NCBI RefSeq assembly: GCF_014203275.1
Contig: NZ_JACHIP010000004.1
Span: forward strand, 1 to 64,000
DNA from: Granulicella aggregans
GTDB taxonomy: Bacteria; Acidobacteriota; Terriglobia; Terriglobales; Acidobacteriaceae
Reading direction: 5' to 3'
DNA length: 64,000 nucleotides
In this document: positions 44,073-52,650 of the stretch, piece by piece
How positions within the stretch are numbered: the stretch's first letter is position 1
Layout: every line of letters begins with the position of its first letter
The notes under the pieces: model-generated
The model's input: the letters and a program-made list of their open reading frames with translations, nothing else
Database searches by the model: none
Told to the model about the DNA's origin: nothing
Position numbers and translations under genes: made by a program

Positions 44073-44364
44073 AAATTCTGTGCCCCATTCATCGCGCCTC
44101 TGTCTCAAGCGATGAGTGGGTCCGCCGCCAACTCCGGTGGCTGGCACGAACGCGGGTGCCCCACCCATGGCAAGCCTTTGGCCATGGGTGGGCCGCCACC
44201 AACATCACCACCCCAGCAGACTCCAACATCCCACCGAAGCGTCACTCCCCGTCCCACCCCCGTCCCATCCCTTCACCCCTCCGATTACCCCCACGCATGC
44301 AACCATCAACTAGCTGCGGGCTGACATCTATGTTCGTCGCAAGGGGGCCACCATCAGCGTTCGA
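44073..44364 (+). repeat. Two hairpin repeats, then repeat-free leader
   Basis: A TGTGCCCCATTCATCGCG hairpin (about 44080-44120, right arm AGCGATGAGTGGG) and a GGGTGCCCCACCCATGGC hairpin (44154-44193) follow the permease gene. The rest (44200-44364) has no clear feature. Confidence 0.68.
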
Positions 44365-45825
44365 ATGAGGCTAGGCGATCTGCTCGTCCGCGCGAAGCTG
44401 GTAACCTCCAGCCAGATCGCGCAGGCACTCCAGCTCCAGGCCCGCCAGGGCGGCCGTCTCGGCGACCACCTCGTCGCCCTCGGCGCCGTCACCCACGCCG
44501 CCCTCGAAGCCTTCCTCAACCGCATGCCCGCCGAGCCCCGCGACCTCGACTCCACCGGCATCGACTCCAAAGAGCTCCTCACCCTCCTTCTCAAGCTCAT
44601 CCACCAGAATCAGCTCGAGTCCGTCCGCCAGTTCGTCGACGCCATCAAGCTCCCCGCAACCCTCGTCAAAGAGCTCGTCAAGACCGCCGTCGACCGCCGC
44701 TTCCTTCTCGCCCGCGGCCTCCGCCCCACCGACACGGCCATGGAGATGAGTTACACCCTCTCCGACGAGGGCCGCCGCTACACCCTCGACGCCCTCCAGC
44801 AACTTCGCTACATGGGCCCCGCTCCCGTCTCCCTCGAAGACTTCACCTACCAGGTCAACCTGCAGAAGCTCACCAACGAGACCGTCACCATCGACCGCGT
44901 CCGCGACGCCCTCCGCGACCTCCAGTTCGACAACCTCATCGTCGAGCAGGTCGGCCCTGCCCTCAACGCCGGTCGCGCCATGCTCCTCTACGGCCCCCCC
45001 GGCAACGGCAAAACTTCAGCGGCCCTCCGCCTCGCCAGCCTCTTCAACGACGTCATCTACGTCCCCTACGCCGTCACCATCGATGGCCAGATCATCACCT
45101 TCTACGACCCAAGCATCCACGCCCACATCCCCGGCACCGGGCCCAACGCAACCGCCTCCGACCTCGACGCTGGCGACGGCCCATCGCTCCTCCGCAAAGA
45201 AGCCTACGACCTCCGCTGGATCCCCTGCCGCCGCCCCTTCGTCGTCGCCGGCGGCGAGCTCACCCTCGAGATGCTCGAGCTAAGCTACGACCACATCTCC
45301 CACATCTACGAAGCCCCGCTGCACATGAAGGTGCTAGGCGGCTGCTTCGTCATCGACGACTTCGGCCGCCAGCTCGTCAGCCCCACTAAGCTGCTCAACC
45401 GCTGGATCGTCCCGCTCGAAAGCGCCGTCGACTACCTCAAGCTCCACACCGGCAAAAGCTTCTCCGTCCCCTTCGACGAGCTGGTCATCTTCTCGACCAA
45501 CCTCGAGCCCGAAGACCTCATGGACCCGGCCTTCCTTCGCCGCCTGCCCTACAAGATCGAGATCGGCGCACCCGACCTCAAGCTCTTCCGCCGCATCTTC
45601 GACAACCAGCTGGAACCGCACGGCATTCAGATCGACGACGAGCAATTCCACTGCGTCGTCCACAAGATCCGCGACGAAAAGGGCCTTCCTCTCGCCGCCT
45701 TCCAACCCCGCTTCATCGTCGACCAGATCGTAGCCACCAGCCGCTTTTTAGGCCAACCCGTCCGCCTCGAACAGCGCTTCATCGACTACGCCATCGACAA
45801 CCTCTGCGTCCGCCGCAACAGCTAA
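44365..45825 (+). CDS. AAA ATPase with GspE/MshE-like N-terminal domain
   Basis: A 486-residue cytoplasmic protein. Residues 1-60 (MRLGDLLVRAKLVTSSQIAQALQLQARQGGRLGDHLVALGAV) match the N-terminal domain of type II secretion and pilus ATPases that can bind cyclic di-GMP. Residues about 205-400 form an AAA module with Walker A LLYGPPGNGKTSAAL and Walker B CFVIDDFGRQ, followed by sensor-like FSTNLEPEDLMDPAFLRRLPYK. It is not a GspE itself because the second half is not of that family. It may regulate a secretion or motility system or a two-domain chaperone; the role is not established. Confidence 0.8.
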   Translation: MRLGDLLVRAKLVTSSQIAQALQLQARQGGRLGDHLVALGAVTHAALEAFLNRMPAEPRDLDSTGIDSKELLTLLLKLIHQNQLESVRQFVDAIKLPATLVKELVKTAVDRRFLLARGLRPTDTAMEMSYTLSDEGRRYTLDALQQLRYMGPAPVSLEDFTYQVNLQKLTNETVTIDRVRDALRDLQFDNLIVEQVGPALNAGRAMLLYGPPGNGKTSAALRLASLFNDVIYVPYAVTIDGQIITFYDPSIHAHIPGTGPNATASDLDAGDGPSLLRKEAYDLRWIPCRRPFVVAGGELTLEMLELSYDHISHIYEAPLHMKVLGGCFVIDDFGRQLVSPTKLLNRWIVPLESAVDYLKLHTGKSFSVPFDELVIFSTNLEPEDLMDPAFLRRLPYKIEIGAPDLKLFRRIFDNQLEPHGIQIDDEQFHCVVHKIRDEKGLPLAAFQPRFIVDQIVATSRFLGQPVRLEQRFIDYAIDNLCVRRNS

Positions 45826-45936
45826 AGAGACCCACCCTATCGAAGCGCCACCACTTGGGTGCCCCATCCATGACATGCCTTTGGTCATGGGTGGGACATT
45901 CGTGCGAAGCACGAACCGCCCCCGACCAATTCCCAC
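45826..45936 (+). repeat. GGGTGCCCCATCCATGAC hairpin with GCGAAGC tail
   Basis: Hairpin stem CATGAC/GTCATG at about 45857-45896, followed by ATTCGTGCGAAGCACGAACCG, between converging genes. Confidence 0.65.
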
Positions 45937-47139
45937 CTACCCCGCCCGTTTCATAGCAAACAAACGGCAGTGCTCCAGATATCCAGCCTCATGATCCGAC
46001 ACCAGATCCACCACACTGCTCCACAACCACGAAGGAGCATCGATCGTCTTCCCCTGCGTCTTCATCAACTCCGCAGCCCATCTCCCACGCGTGTCTCTGT
46101 TCATCTGCCGAGCATGAGCCCGTCCCACCACCCCGGCAAACAAGTTCGCAGCCGCAATCGCTTCAGCCTGCGTAAGACTCTCCATCTCAAACTTCAGATC
46201 CTGCGGCATCAGCTCACGCAACACGACCGACTTGTCCATGAACTGCGAAGCGAGCATACGATTCCCGAGAAACGGCGACAGCGCCTTGGCCCCGGCCACA
46301 ACTCGCTCTGCGTTCCCACGCGGCATCTCGCTCTTCGCCGCTCTAGGAGCCGCAGCCTTAACCGCCTCCTTGATGTCGATCAAAGAAAAGTCTCGCCTCT
46401 TGCCCTTCCCAATCCCCGCCAGCACAGCGAATCGCAGTCGCCCGAGCGAGCTGCATCCCTTCATCCAATAGGCCGCATCGAGCACCGCAACCTTATCTTT
46501 GTTGTCCCGGCTCTTAAGGCACGTCGCCATCTTTCGCACATCGTCTTCACCAAACAGCCGCTCGATCTCTTCTCTCTCAGCCTTCGATAGAGCCCAGAAC
46601 CGCGCCCCCAAAGGTATCGTTGGCTTGACGTCCTCGATGCGCTCCTCAGCGAGATGTCGCCACTCTCGATTCAACGCCTGGCGCATCACCAGCTTGATCG
46701 GCATGACGTCGGACTCCTTCACCTTCGACGCCCGGCCAAGAAGCGCATGCCGATAGCCCTGTATGACCTGCTCCACCATCAGCGCCGTCGTCACGCCCGG
46801 CAGGTCGGAACCGCGTGCCGCCATGGCCAGCGAAAGGCTCAACCGGATCACGTCGTGCGCCGGGTTTCCGATCACGGTCTGATCGAGATCGCGAATCTGA
46901 ATCTCGACCTTACCTTCAGCGCTCGCCACCGGACCGAGATTACCGATATGACAGTCACCGCAGATCCAGATCGACGGCCCCTCCGGAAGCGACTTCGACT
47001 TGCCCGCGCGATCAAGCCACTCGTAGAACTTGATCGTATTTCCCCGCACGTAAGCATGGGCCGACTGCGCCATCTTCAGACGTCGACGTTCCGTAAGTAT
47101 TTCTTGGCGCCCATTAGGCATGACTTGTTTTAATTTCAT
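45937..47139 (-). CDS. DUF2252 family protein
   Basis: A 400-residue protein with the DUF2252 signature FYEWLDRAGKSKSLPEG...WICGDCHIGNLGPVASAEGKVEIQIRDLDQTVIGNPAHDVIRLSLSLAMAARGSDLPG. The block GDCHIGNLG resembles the catalytic-loop GDxHxxN of kinase-fold aminoglycoside-phosphotransferase-like proteins, and the D in RDLDQTVIG would be the metal site. The activity is unknown. The length is at the family norm. Confidence 0.88.
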   Translation of the reverse strand: MKLKQVMPNGRQEILTERRRLKMAQSAHAYVRGNTIKFYEWLDRAGKSKSLPEGPSIWICGDCHIGNLGPVASAEGKVEIQIRDLDQTVIGNPAHDVIRLSLSLAMAARGSDLPGVTTALMVEQVIQGYRHALLGRASKVKESDVMPIKLVMRQALNREWRHLAEERIEDVKPTIPLGARFWALSKAEREEIERLFGEDDVRKMATCLKSRDNKDKVAVLDAAYWMKGCSSLGRLRFAVLAGIGKGKRRDFSLIDIKEAVKAAAPRAAKSEMPRGNAERVVAGAKALSPFLGNRMLASQFMDKSVVLRELMPQDLKFEMESLTQAEAIAAANLFAGVVGRAHARQMNRDTRGRWAAELMKTQGKTIDAPSWLWSSVVDLVSDHEAGYLEHCRLFAMKRAG

Positions 47140-47237
47140 TCGATCAAGTAGGTCGTCGCTCCTCAGCGAAAGTTCTGCTTCTGTGAGGCGCGAAGAACTC
47201 GTCGCGATAGACCGAGTTCTTATTAGGACTGCCCAGA

Positions 47238-47459
47238 CTACTTTCCTCTGGCACCCACGACCACTAGCCCAACTCCCGCGACCAGCGCCACCACACTCAA
47301 AATCGGCGAGATCGGCAGCGTGCTCGTCTGTTTATGCGACACCTGCAGCGGACCCAGGTCCACATCCTTCTTCTCATGCGTGAAGCTCACGCCGCCCAGG
47401 GCAAACCCGGCGATCCCCAAAATAATCAGAACAATCCCAACCAGCGTTGCTGCCTTCAT
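47238..47459 (-). CDS. Small membrane protein (DUF3185-like)
   Basis: A 73-residue protein with two hydrophobic segments (LVGIVLIILGIAGFALGGV and SPILSVVALVAGVGLVVVGA) and a charged linker containing THEKKDVDLGPLQVSHKQTS. This layout matches small DUF3185-type envelope proteins of unknown role. ATG start with a purine-rich region upstream. Confidence 0.72.
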   Translation of the reverse strand: MKAATLVGIVLIILGIAGFALGGVSFTHEKKDVDLGPLQVSHKQTSTLPISPILSVVALVAGVGLVVVGARGK

Positions 47460-47719
47460 AGCGACTCACTCCCCCAAACTTATTTAATGACCACTTCCTC
47501 TGATGCAGATTCCCCGACACATCGACAGCCGCCACAACTTCGGGTGCCCCATCCATGACATGCTTTTGGTCATGGGTGGGACATTCGTGCGAAGCACGAA
47601 CCGTCTCTATATCCCACTCACCCAAACCCTTGTCATCCTGAGCGGAGCGTGCCGCGCACTTGAAGGACCCGCTTTTGTCCTTGCCCATGTCCTCCGCCCG
47701 CCAAGATAAAATCAATCCC
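47460..47719 (+). repeat. Repeats upstream of folC
   Basis: A GGGTGCCCCATCCATGAC hairpin (about 47541-47580) with the ATTCGTGCGAAGCACGAACCG tail, then a long-form GTCATCCTGAGCGGAGC element (about 47633-47669) and a short TTGTCC/TTGCCC run. The folC start lies about 30 bases beyond. Confidence 0.65.
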
Positions 47720-49432
47720 ATGTCCCACACCGCTACTCCCGACCAGGCCTACACTCACGCGATCGACCAGCTCTACGCCCTCGGTCAGGAACTAGCCCCC
47801 GCGCCTCCGCTCCCCGACGGTACGCCCGCACCCCGCCGCAAGTGGGACCTCGCCCACATGCGCACCCTCTCAGCCGCTCTCGGCGACCCCCAAAACACCT
47901 TCCCCAGCGTTCTCATCGCCGGCACCAATGGCAAGGGCAGCACCGCCTCCACGCTAGCGAGCATTCTCTCCGCCGCCGGCTACAAAACAGGCCTCTACAC
48001 CTCCCCACACCTCTCCCGCGTCAACGAACGCATGCAGATCCTCCCCGCCGCAACAGAGAATAAAGCCGTAATCCTGAGCGAAGCGAGGGACCCCGAGGAA
48101 CCAGACTCCACCAAATCCGCTCAAACCTTTGAGCCGGGTGCGGGTGCCCCACATCTCGCCTCTGAGGTGTGGGACGTAAACCCTATCCCCATCTCGACGA
48201 ACCCCACCGAAATCCCCGACCAAACCTTCGCCCGCCTCTTCTCCCGCGTAGACGACACCGCCGCCACCTTAATCTCCGAAGAAAAACTCCCCCACCACCC
48301 CAGCTTCTTCGAAGTCCTCACCGCCCTCGCCTTCCTGTACTTCGCCGAAGAAAAAGTCGACATTGCCATTCTCGAAGTGGGCCTCGGCGGCCGTCTCGAC
48401 GCCACCAACATCGTCGAGCCCCTCCTCTCAGTCATCACCGACATCGCCCTCGATCACCAGGAGTACCTCGGCAACACCATCGCCGAGATCACCCGCGAAA
48501 AGGCCGGCATCCTCCGCGCCAACGGCACTCTCATCACCCTCCCCCAGCACCCCGAAGCCAACCAGGCCATCGGCGAAGCCGCCGCCCTCCTCAACCTCCA
48601 AGCCATCAGCGCCGCCGACTTCATCCCCTCCCAACTCCCCCAGATGCCACGCCTGGACGAAGCCGTCATCCTGAGCGAAGCGCGCAGCGCTGAGTCGAAG
48701 GACCCCGAGGGACTCAACGCGACCCCGAACGCTCGAACCTTTCAGCCTCAAATTGTGTCTGTTCTCCCCCGCAACCAATACATCCTCACCCTCAACAACG
48801 AACCGTTACAAGTCGACTCCCCCCTATCCGGTCACCACCAGCAACGCAACATCGCCCTGGCCATCGCGACCGCGAACGCATTACGTAACCAAAAAAGTTA
48901 CAATCCCGAAATAAGTAACTTAAAAGGTTACAAAATAGAAACCCACGCCATCGAAGCGGGAATCCGCAACACCCGCTGGCCCGGCCGTCTCGAATTCCTC
49001 CCCCCAAACCTCCTCCTAGACGTAGCCCACAACCCCGCCGGCGCATGGACCCTCCGCGCCGCCATCGCCCGCCTGCCTGAAGACCAGCCCCGCACCCTCC
49101 TCTTCAGCTGCCTCGGCGACAAGGACCTCACCGAGATGTCCCGCATCCTCTTCCCGCTATTCGACTCCAGCCCCCGCGAGGGTCGCGAGAAAGATCACAT
49201 CGTCCTCGCCCCCATCGCCAACCCGCGCGCCGCCAACGTCGAAGACCTCCTGGCCGCCGCCCACGCTCTCGACATCCCCGCCCACGCCGCCCCGCACCTC
49301 GCCGGAGCTCTAGCCCAGGCCCGCGCCATCACCCCTCCGGGCGGCCTCATCATCGCCACCGGCTCCGTCTACCTCGTAGGCGCCATCCGCGACCTCGCCC
49401 TCGAACCCACCGCGGAGGAAGTCCCGGCGTGA
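47720..49432 (+). CDS. folC: Folylpolyglutamate synthase/dihydrofolate synthase with two in-frame repeat insertions
   Basis: A 570-residue Mur-ligase-family enzyme that adds glutamate to dihydropteroate and folates. The P-loop is IAGTNGKGST (67-75), and EVGLGGRLDATN with IALDHQEYLGNTIAEITREKAGI gives the catalytic core; AHNPAGA marks the C-terminal glutamate-ligase domain. Normal FolC has about 420-440 residues. The surplus is partly explained by two stretches that are translated interspersed repeats: about 116-153 (VILSEARDPE ... GAPHLASEVWD, DNA 48066-48176) and about 314-346 (VILSEARSAESKDPE, DNA 48662-48752). Both keep the frame. The GTG of plsC overlaps the stop. Confidence 0.93.
   Translation: MSHTATPDQAYTHAIDQLYALGQELAPAPPLPDGTPAPRRKWDLAHMRTLSAALGDPQNTFPSVLIAGTNGKGSTASTLASILSAAGYKTGLYTSPHLSRVNERMQILPAATENKAVILSEARDPEEPDSTKSAQTFEPGAGAPHLASEVWDVNPIPISTNPTEIPDQTFARLFSRVDDTAATLISEEKLPHHPSFFEVLTALAFLYFAEEKVDIAILEVGLGGRLDATNIVEPLLSVITDIALDHQEYLGNTIAEITREKAGILRANGTLITLPQHPEANQAIGEAAALLNLQAISAADFIPSQLPQMPRLDEAVILSEARSAESKDPEGLNATPNARTFQPQIVSVLPRNQYILTLNNEPLQVDSPLSGHHQQRNIALAIATANALRNQKSYNPEISNLKGYKIETHAIEAGIRNTRWPGRLEFLPPNLLLDVAHNPAGAWTLRAAIARLPEDQPRTLLFSCLGDKDLTEMSRILFPLFDSSPREGREKDHIVLAPIANPRAANVEDLLAAAHALDIPAHAAPHLAGALAQARAITPPGGLIIATGSVYLVGAIRDLALEPTAEEVPA
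48066..48176 (+). repeat. Interspersed repeats inside folC, site 1
   Basis: GTAATCCTGAGCGAAGCGAGGGACCCCG with its CGCTCAAACCTTTGAGCC tail, followed directly by a GGTGCCCCACATCTCGCC hairpin with right arm GAGGTGTGGGA. This is the same order of modules seen in intergenic copies, here translated in frame. Confidence 0.85.
48662..48752 (+). repeat. Interspersed repeat inside folC, site 2
   Basis: GTCATCCTGAGCGAAGCGCGCAGCGCTGAGTCGAAGGACC with a short GCGC/GCGC stem and the CGCTCGAACCTTTCAGCC tail, translated in the same frame as site 1. Confidence 0.85.
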
Positions 49433-50181
49433 CCTCGCCGCCACAAGCGAGCCTCGCCTTCCGGCTCATCACCTACGTCCTCCTCGCGCCCCTCGTCGCG
49501 TTTTCGACTGCCTTCTTCGGCTGCATCTCGCTCCTCTGCGGCCTATGGGATAAATCCGGCCGCCAGCAACACTTCATCGCCCACCTCTGGGCCCGCTCCC
49601 TGCTCCGCATCGCCTTGTCGCCCGTCACCGCCGTCGGCCTCGAGCGCCTCAAGCCCGGTCCCGCCGTCTACGCCTCAAACCACCTCAGCTACTACGACAC
49701 CCCCGTCCTCTTCGCGACGCTTCCCTTCCAGTTCCGCATCCTCGCCAAGCAGGGCCTCTGGAAGGTCCCCTTCATCGGCTGGTACCTCAACCGTTCGGGC
49801 CAGGTGCCCGTCGATTCGAAGGACAACCGCTCCATGATCGCCAGCCTCGGCCGCGGCGTCGCCACGCTCAAGTCCGGCACTCCTCTCGTCCTCTTTCCCG
49901 AAGGCGGCCGAGCCGCCACCGGCCAGATTCAGGACTTCCTCTCCGGCGGCTCCTTCATGGCCATCAAAGCCGGCGTTCCCGTAGTCCCCATCGCCCTCAT
50001 CGGCACCTACGAGCTCCTTCCCATACACACCTACCACCTCACCCCGCGCCCCCTGCTGGCCGTCATCGGCGATCCCATCCCCACCACCGGCCTCACCACC
50101 CGCGACGCCGCCGCCCTCACCGCCCGCGTCCGCGAAGCCATCGCCACGATGTACGATCAATATCGAAGGCCCTTGAAGTAG
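49429..50181 (+). CDS. plsC: 1-acyl-sn-glycerol-3-phosphate acyltransferase
   Basis: A 250-residue membrane-associated enzyme making phosphatidic acid from lysophosphatidic acid. It has an N-terminal hydrophobic segment, the catalytic NHLSYYD (H-x4-D) motif and the glycerol-phosphate-binding FPEGGRAATGQIQDF. VVPIALIGTYELLP is block IV. The start is a GTG overlapping the folC stop, so the two genes are probably translationally coupled. Confidence 0.92.
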   Translation: MTSPPQASLAFRLITYVLLAPLVAFSTAFFGCISLLCGLWDKSGRQQHFIAHLWARSLLRIALSPVTAVGLERLKPGPAVYASNHLSYYDTPVLFATLPFQFRILAKQGLWKVPFIGWYLNRSGQVPVDSKDNRSMIASLGRGVATLKSGTPLVLFPEGGRAATGQIQDFLSGGSFMAIKAGVPVVPIALIGTYELLPIHTYHLTPRPLLAVIGDPIPTTGLTTRDAAALTARVREAIATMYDQYRRPLK

Positions 50182-50276
50182 CCCCATTTCACCGAGGCCG
50201 TCATTCTGAGCGAAGCGAAGAATCCCCGCATCTGTTTTTGGCGCCGCCGCCAACTCCGAAAGAAGCCCGAGCAAGC
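50182..50276 (+). repeat. GTCATTCTGAGCG element
   Basis: GTCATTCTGAGCGAAGCG followed by AAGAATCCCCGCAT at about 50201-50232, between plsC and the C26 hydrolase gene. Confidence 0.65.
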
Positions 50277-51059
50277 ATGACAAAGCCCCGCATCGCCATC
50301 CCCGTACCGACCAGTAACGACCTCGAATACAACCAGAAGTCCTGGCCGCAGTACGCCGCTGCCGTCCAGCAGGCCGGAGGTGAGCCCGTCGAAGTCCCTC
50401 TCACGCTCACGCCATCCGAGATCGCCGACCTCATCAACACCTGCCAGGCGATCCTCCTTCCCGGCAGCCCCGCCGACGTGAATCCTCAGAAGTACGGCCA
50501 CGAGCGCATCGAGGCCACCGCCGATGCCGACCACGCCCGCGAAAATGTGGACGAACTTCTCATCCAGGACGCCCACAACCTCTATAAGCCCATCCTTGCC
50601 CTCTGCTTCGGCGTCCAGATCCTGAATGTCTGGCGCGGCGGCACCCTGGTTCAGGATCTGACCGTCATGCCAGTCAATCACGCTGCCGGCGGTTCGGTCG
50701 CCATCGCCCACTCCGCCATGGTCGCGCCGGAGTCGATGCTCGGCAGCCTGCTCACACAGGATGAAGCTCCCTTGCAGGAAGACTTCCTCCGCCTCCCCAT
50801 CAACTCCAGCCACCATCAGGCCGTAGGCATTCCCGGCGATGGCCTTCGCGTCGTGGCTCGTTGCCCACAGGATGGAGTCATTGAGGCGGTCGAAGGTGGC
50901 CAGGCCACAGAAGGCGCGACCGCCCACTGGGTTCTCGGCCTGCAGTGGCATCCCGAGCGCAGCACCGAGATCAGCGCTGCCTCTCGCTCCATCTTTTCCC
51001 GCTTCGTGGCTGAAGCCGCGGCCTGGACTCCCCGTACCATCCGCACCTCCGTAGCCTAA
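50277..51059 (+). CDS. Peptidase C26 / gamma-glutamyl-gamma-aminobutyrate hydrolase family protein
   Basis: A 260-residue class I glutamine-amidotransferase-like hydrolase. The nucleophile elbow is PILALCFGVQILNVWRGG with the catalytic cysteine, and the late LGLQWHPE gives the catalytic His and Glu. The early block AILLPGSPADVNPQKYG is typical of PuuD-like enzymes. It probably cleaves gamma-glutamyl bonds in small molecules. The chosen ATG at 50277 begins MTKPRIAIPVPTSNDLEYN. Confidence 0.88.
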   Translation: MTKPRIAIPVPTSNDLEYNQKSWPQYAAAVQQAGGEPVEVPLTLTPSEIADLINTCQAILLPGSPADVNPQKYGHERIEATADADHARENVDELLIQDAHNLYKPILALCFGVQILNVWRGGTLVQDLTVMPVNHAAGGSVAIAHSAMVAPESMLGSLLTQDEAPLQEDFLRLPINSSHHQAVGIPGDGLRVVARCPQDGVIEAVEGGQATEGATAHWVLGLQWHPERSTEISAASRSIFSRFVAEAAAWTPRTIRTSVA

Positions 51060-51080
51060 TTCTTCTCAGATGCCCGTAAT

Positions 51081-51096
51081 GTTCCACGTGGAACAT
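51081..51096. promoter_or_regulatory. parS site 1
   Basis: Perfect 16-base palindrome TGTTCCACGTGGAACA, flanked by CCGTAA and TTACGG that extend the dyad. Matches the known parS consensus of chromosomal ParB proteins. Confidence 0.9.
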
Positions 51097-51123
51097 TACG
51101 GGAACCTGGCCTCCGCAGGCCGA

Positions 51124-51139
51124 TGTTCCACGTGGAACA
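51124..51139. promoter_or_regulatory. parS site 2
   Basis: Identical 16-mer; flanks CCGA and TCGG also pair. Only 27 bases separate it from site 1. Confidence 0.9.
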
Positions 51140-51278
51140 TCGGCGAAACTACCCATTCCTTCCCCTCTGATTAAGCCCTCATTTTGAGCGTAGCGAAGGA
51201 TCCCGACGGTGCCACAATAGCCATACCGCTCAAACCTTTCGCCTCAAAGTTCCAGGTCGCAAGCCCTTACATGCCACA

Positions 51279-51294
51279 TGTTCCACGTGGAACA
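51279..51294. promoter_or_regulatory. parS site 3
   Basis: Identical 16-mer in the gap between the C26 hydrolase gene and rsmG. Confidence 0.9.
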
Positions 51295-51411
51295 TTGCGA
51301 CTTTCGCGGCAAAAGGCTCCCCAGCACCCATGGCAATTCGATCCTCCCCCCGGGATTTTTCGCTACGCTCAAGATGAAGGCCATGGTTGGATTTCGGGGA
51401 AAGAAACCAGA

Positions 51412-51427
51412 TGTTCCACGTGGAACA
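51412..51427. promoter_or_regulatory. parS site 4
   Basis: Identical 16-mer; follows the one repeat element that is reversed on the left side (51351-51378). Confidence 0.9.
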
Positions 51428-51498
51428 TTCTCGGAGTTTCCACGTTAAGCCCTTTATCATCAACGAAAACAATCCGAATTCGCGTCAAAACTGCTTAA

Positions 51499-51514
51499 TG
51501 TTCCACGTGGAACA
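51499..51514. promoter_or_regulatory. parS site 5
   Basis: Identical 16-mer, 153 bases upstream of the rsmG start. Confidence 0.9.
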
Positions 51515-51631
51515 TTGTCCTTTCTCACCTCTCCACCTTGGCGCCAACCGAAACGAACTCCACCTCCGTGCCCTAAAATCAATCCAGTTCATAACCGGCC
51601 CAGCCCAGCCTCCCGGCCCACCGCAAGCCAA

Positions 51632-51647
51632 TGTTCCACGTGGAACA
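51632..51647. promoter_or_regulatory. parS site 6, in the rsmG leader
   Basis: Identical 16-mer ending 20 bases before the rsmG ATG, so bound ParB could affect rsmG expression. Confidence 0.9.
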
Positions 51648-51667
51648 TTCACCAGATTCGAGAGTCC

Positions 51668-52297
51668 ATGCCCGCATCCTCCCTCAGTTCGAATCAGATC
51701 GCCGAACTCGTCGCCACTTACCTGTCTCCCGATGCAGCAGTACCCGCCCCGCTTTACGACCAGCTAGCTACTTATCTCGAACTGCTTCTGAAGTGGAACG
51801 CCCGAACTAATCTAACCGCCATCCGCGAACCCGAGGAGATCGTTCGCCGCCACTTCGGTGAAAGCCTCTTCGCCGCCCAGCACCTGGGCGAGTGCTCCAC
51901 CCTGCTCGACTTCGGCTCCGGCGCTGGTTTTCCCGGTCTTCCTATCCAACTCCTCCGACCCGAGCTCAAGGTGACACTCGCCGAGTCGCAGAACAAGAAG
52001 GCTACCTTCCTGCGCGAAGTCGTCCGCACTCTGGGCTTGAAGACCGAGGTTTGGGCCAACCGGGTAGAGGCAATGCCCATCTCGCGCTCGTTCGACGTGG
52101 TGGCCCTGCGCGCGGTCGACAACATGGATGCCGCCGTCGCTGCGGCATCGCTTCGCGCATCTCGGCGATTGGCAATCCTCGCCTCGGGAAAGCAAGGAGC
52201 CCCGTCTTTGCAAGAGTTTTCGCTCACAGGAGAGATCATCCTTCCGGGTGAAGCGGATCTGCGACTGCTCCTGATCGCCCGCGATTTCGCTCTCTAA
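51668..52297 (+). CDS. rsmG: 16S rRNA (guanine527-N7)-methyltransferase
   Basis: A 209-residue SAM-dependent methyltransferase. The N-terminal part shows LLKWNARTNLTAIREPEEIVRRHFGESL, a GidB signature; the SAM site is LLDFGSGAGFPGLPIQLLRPEL, and ESQNKKATFLREVVRTLGL follows. The later VVALRAVDN is also family-typical. It methylates 16S rRNA near the decoding centre. The ATG at 51668 is chosen because upstream sequence in the same frame holds parS sites. Its place next to parAB is the common arrangement around bacterial origins. Confidence 0.95.
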   Translation: MPASSLSSNQIAELVATYLSPDAAVPAPLYDQLATYLELLLKWNARTNLTAIREPEEIVRRHFGESLFAAQHLGECSTLLDFGSGAGFPGLPIQLLRPELKVTLAESQNKKATFLREVVRTLGLKTEVWANRVEAMPISRSFDVVALRAVDNMDAAVAAASLRASRRLAILASGKQGAPSLQEFSLTGEIILPGEADLRLLLIARDFAL

Positions 52298-52314
52298 AGG
52301 TCGTAACACGGCAA

Positions 52315-52330
52315 TGTTCCACGTGGAACA
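52315..52330. promoter_or_regulatory. parS site 7 (160-bp repeat unit 1)
   Basis: Identical 16-mer just after the rsmG stop; starts the first 160-base tandem unit. Confidence 0.9.
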
Positions 52331-52474
52331 TTCTTCCCACGTCGCAAAACCCGCCCTATTACCCGTCATCCTGAGCGGATTCTGGCGCGCTGTTCGCGCC
52401 GGACGCAGTCGAAGAACCACAAGATTGCCCGGATCACCCATGCGATTCGACGCTTTCAGACGAGAACGTCTCAA

Positions 52475-52490
52475 TGTTCCACGTGGAACA
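52475..52490. promoter_or_regulatory. parS site 8 (160-bp repeat unit 2)
   Basis: Identical 16-mer exactly 160 bases after site 7. Confidence 0.9.
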
Positions 52491-52634
52491 TTCTTCCCGC
52501 GTCGCAAAACCCGCCCTATTACCCGTCATCCTGAGCGGAGTCTGGCGCGCTGTTCGCGCCGGACGCAGTCGAAGGATCCCGAGATTGCCCGGATCGCCCA
52601 TGCGATTCGACGCTTTCGGGCGAGAACGTCGCAA

Positions 52635-52650
52635 TGTTCCACGTGGAACA
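52635..52650. promoter_or_regulatory. parS site 9
   Basis: Identical 16-mer exactly 160 bases after site 8, ending the tandem series. Confidence 0.9.

Larger units (their letters stand above)
52314..52633 (+). repeat. Two 160-bp tandem units each carrying a parS site
   Basis: Units 52314-52473 and 52474-52633 are nearly identical. Each has parS, CGTCGCAAAACCCGCCC, a long-form GTCATCCTGAGCGG element with a TGGCGCG/CGCGCC stem, and GCGATTCGACGCTTTC. A third parS follows at exactly the next 160-base step. Confidence 0.9.
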
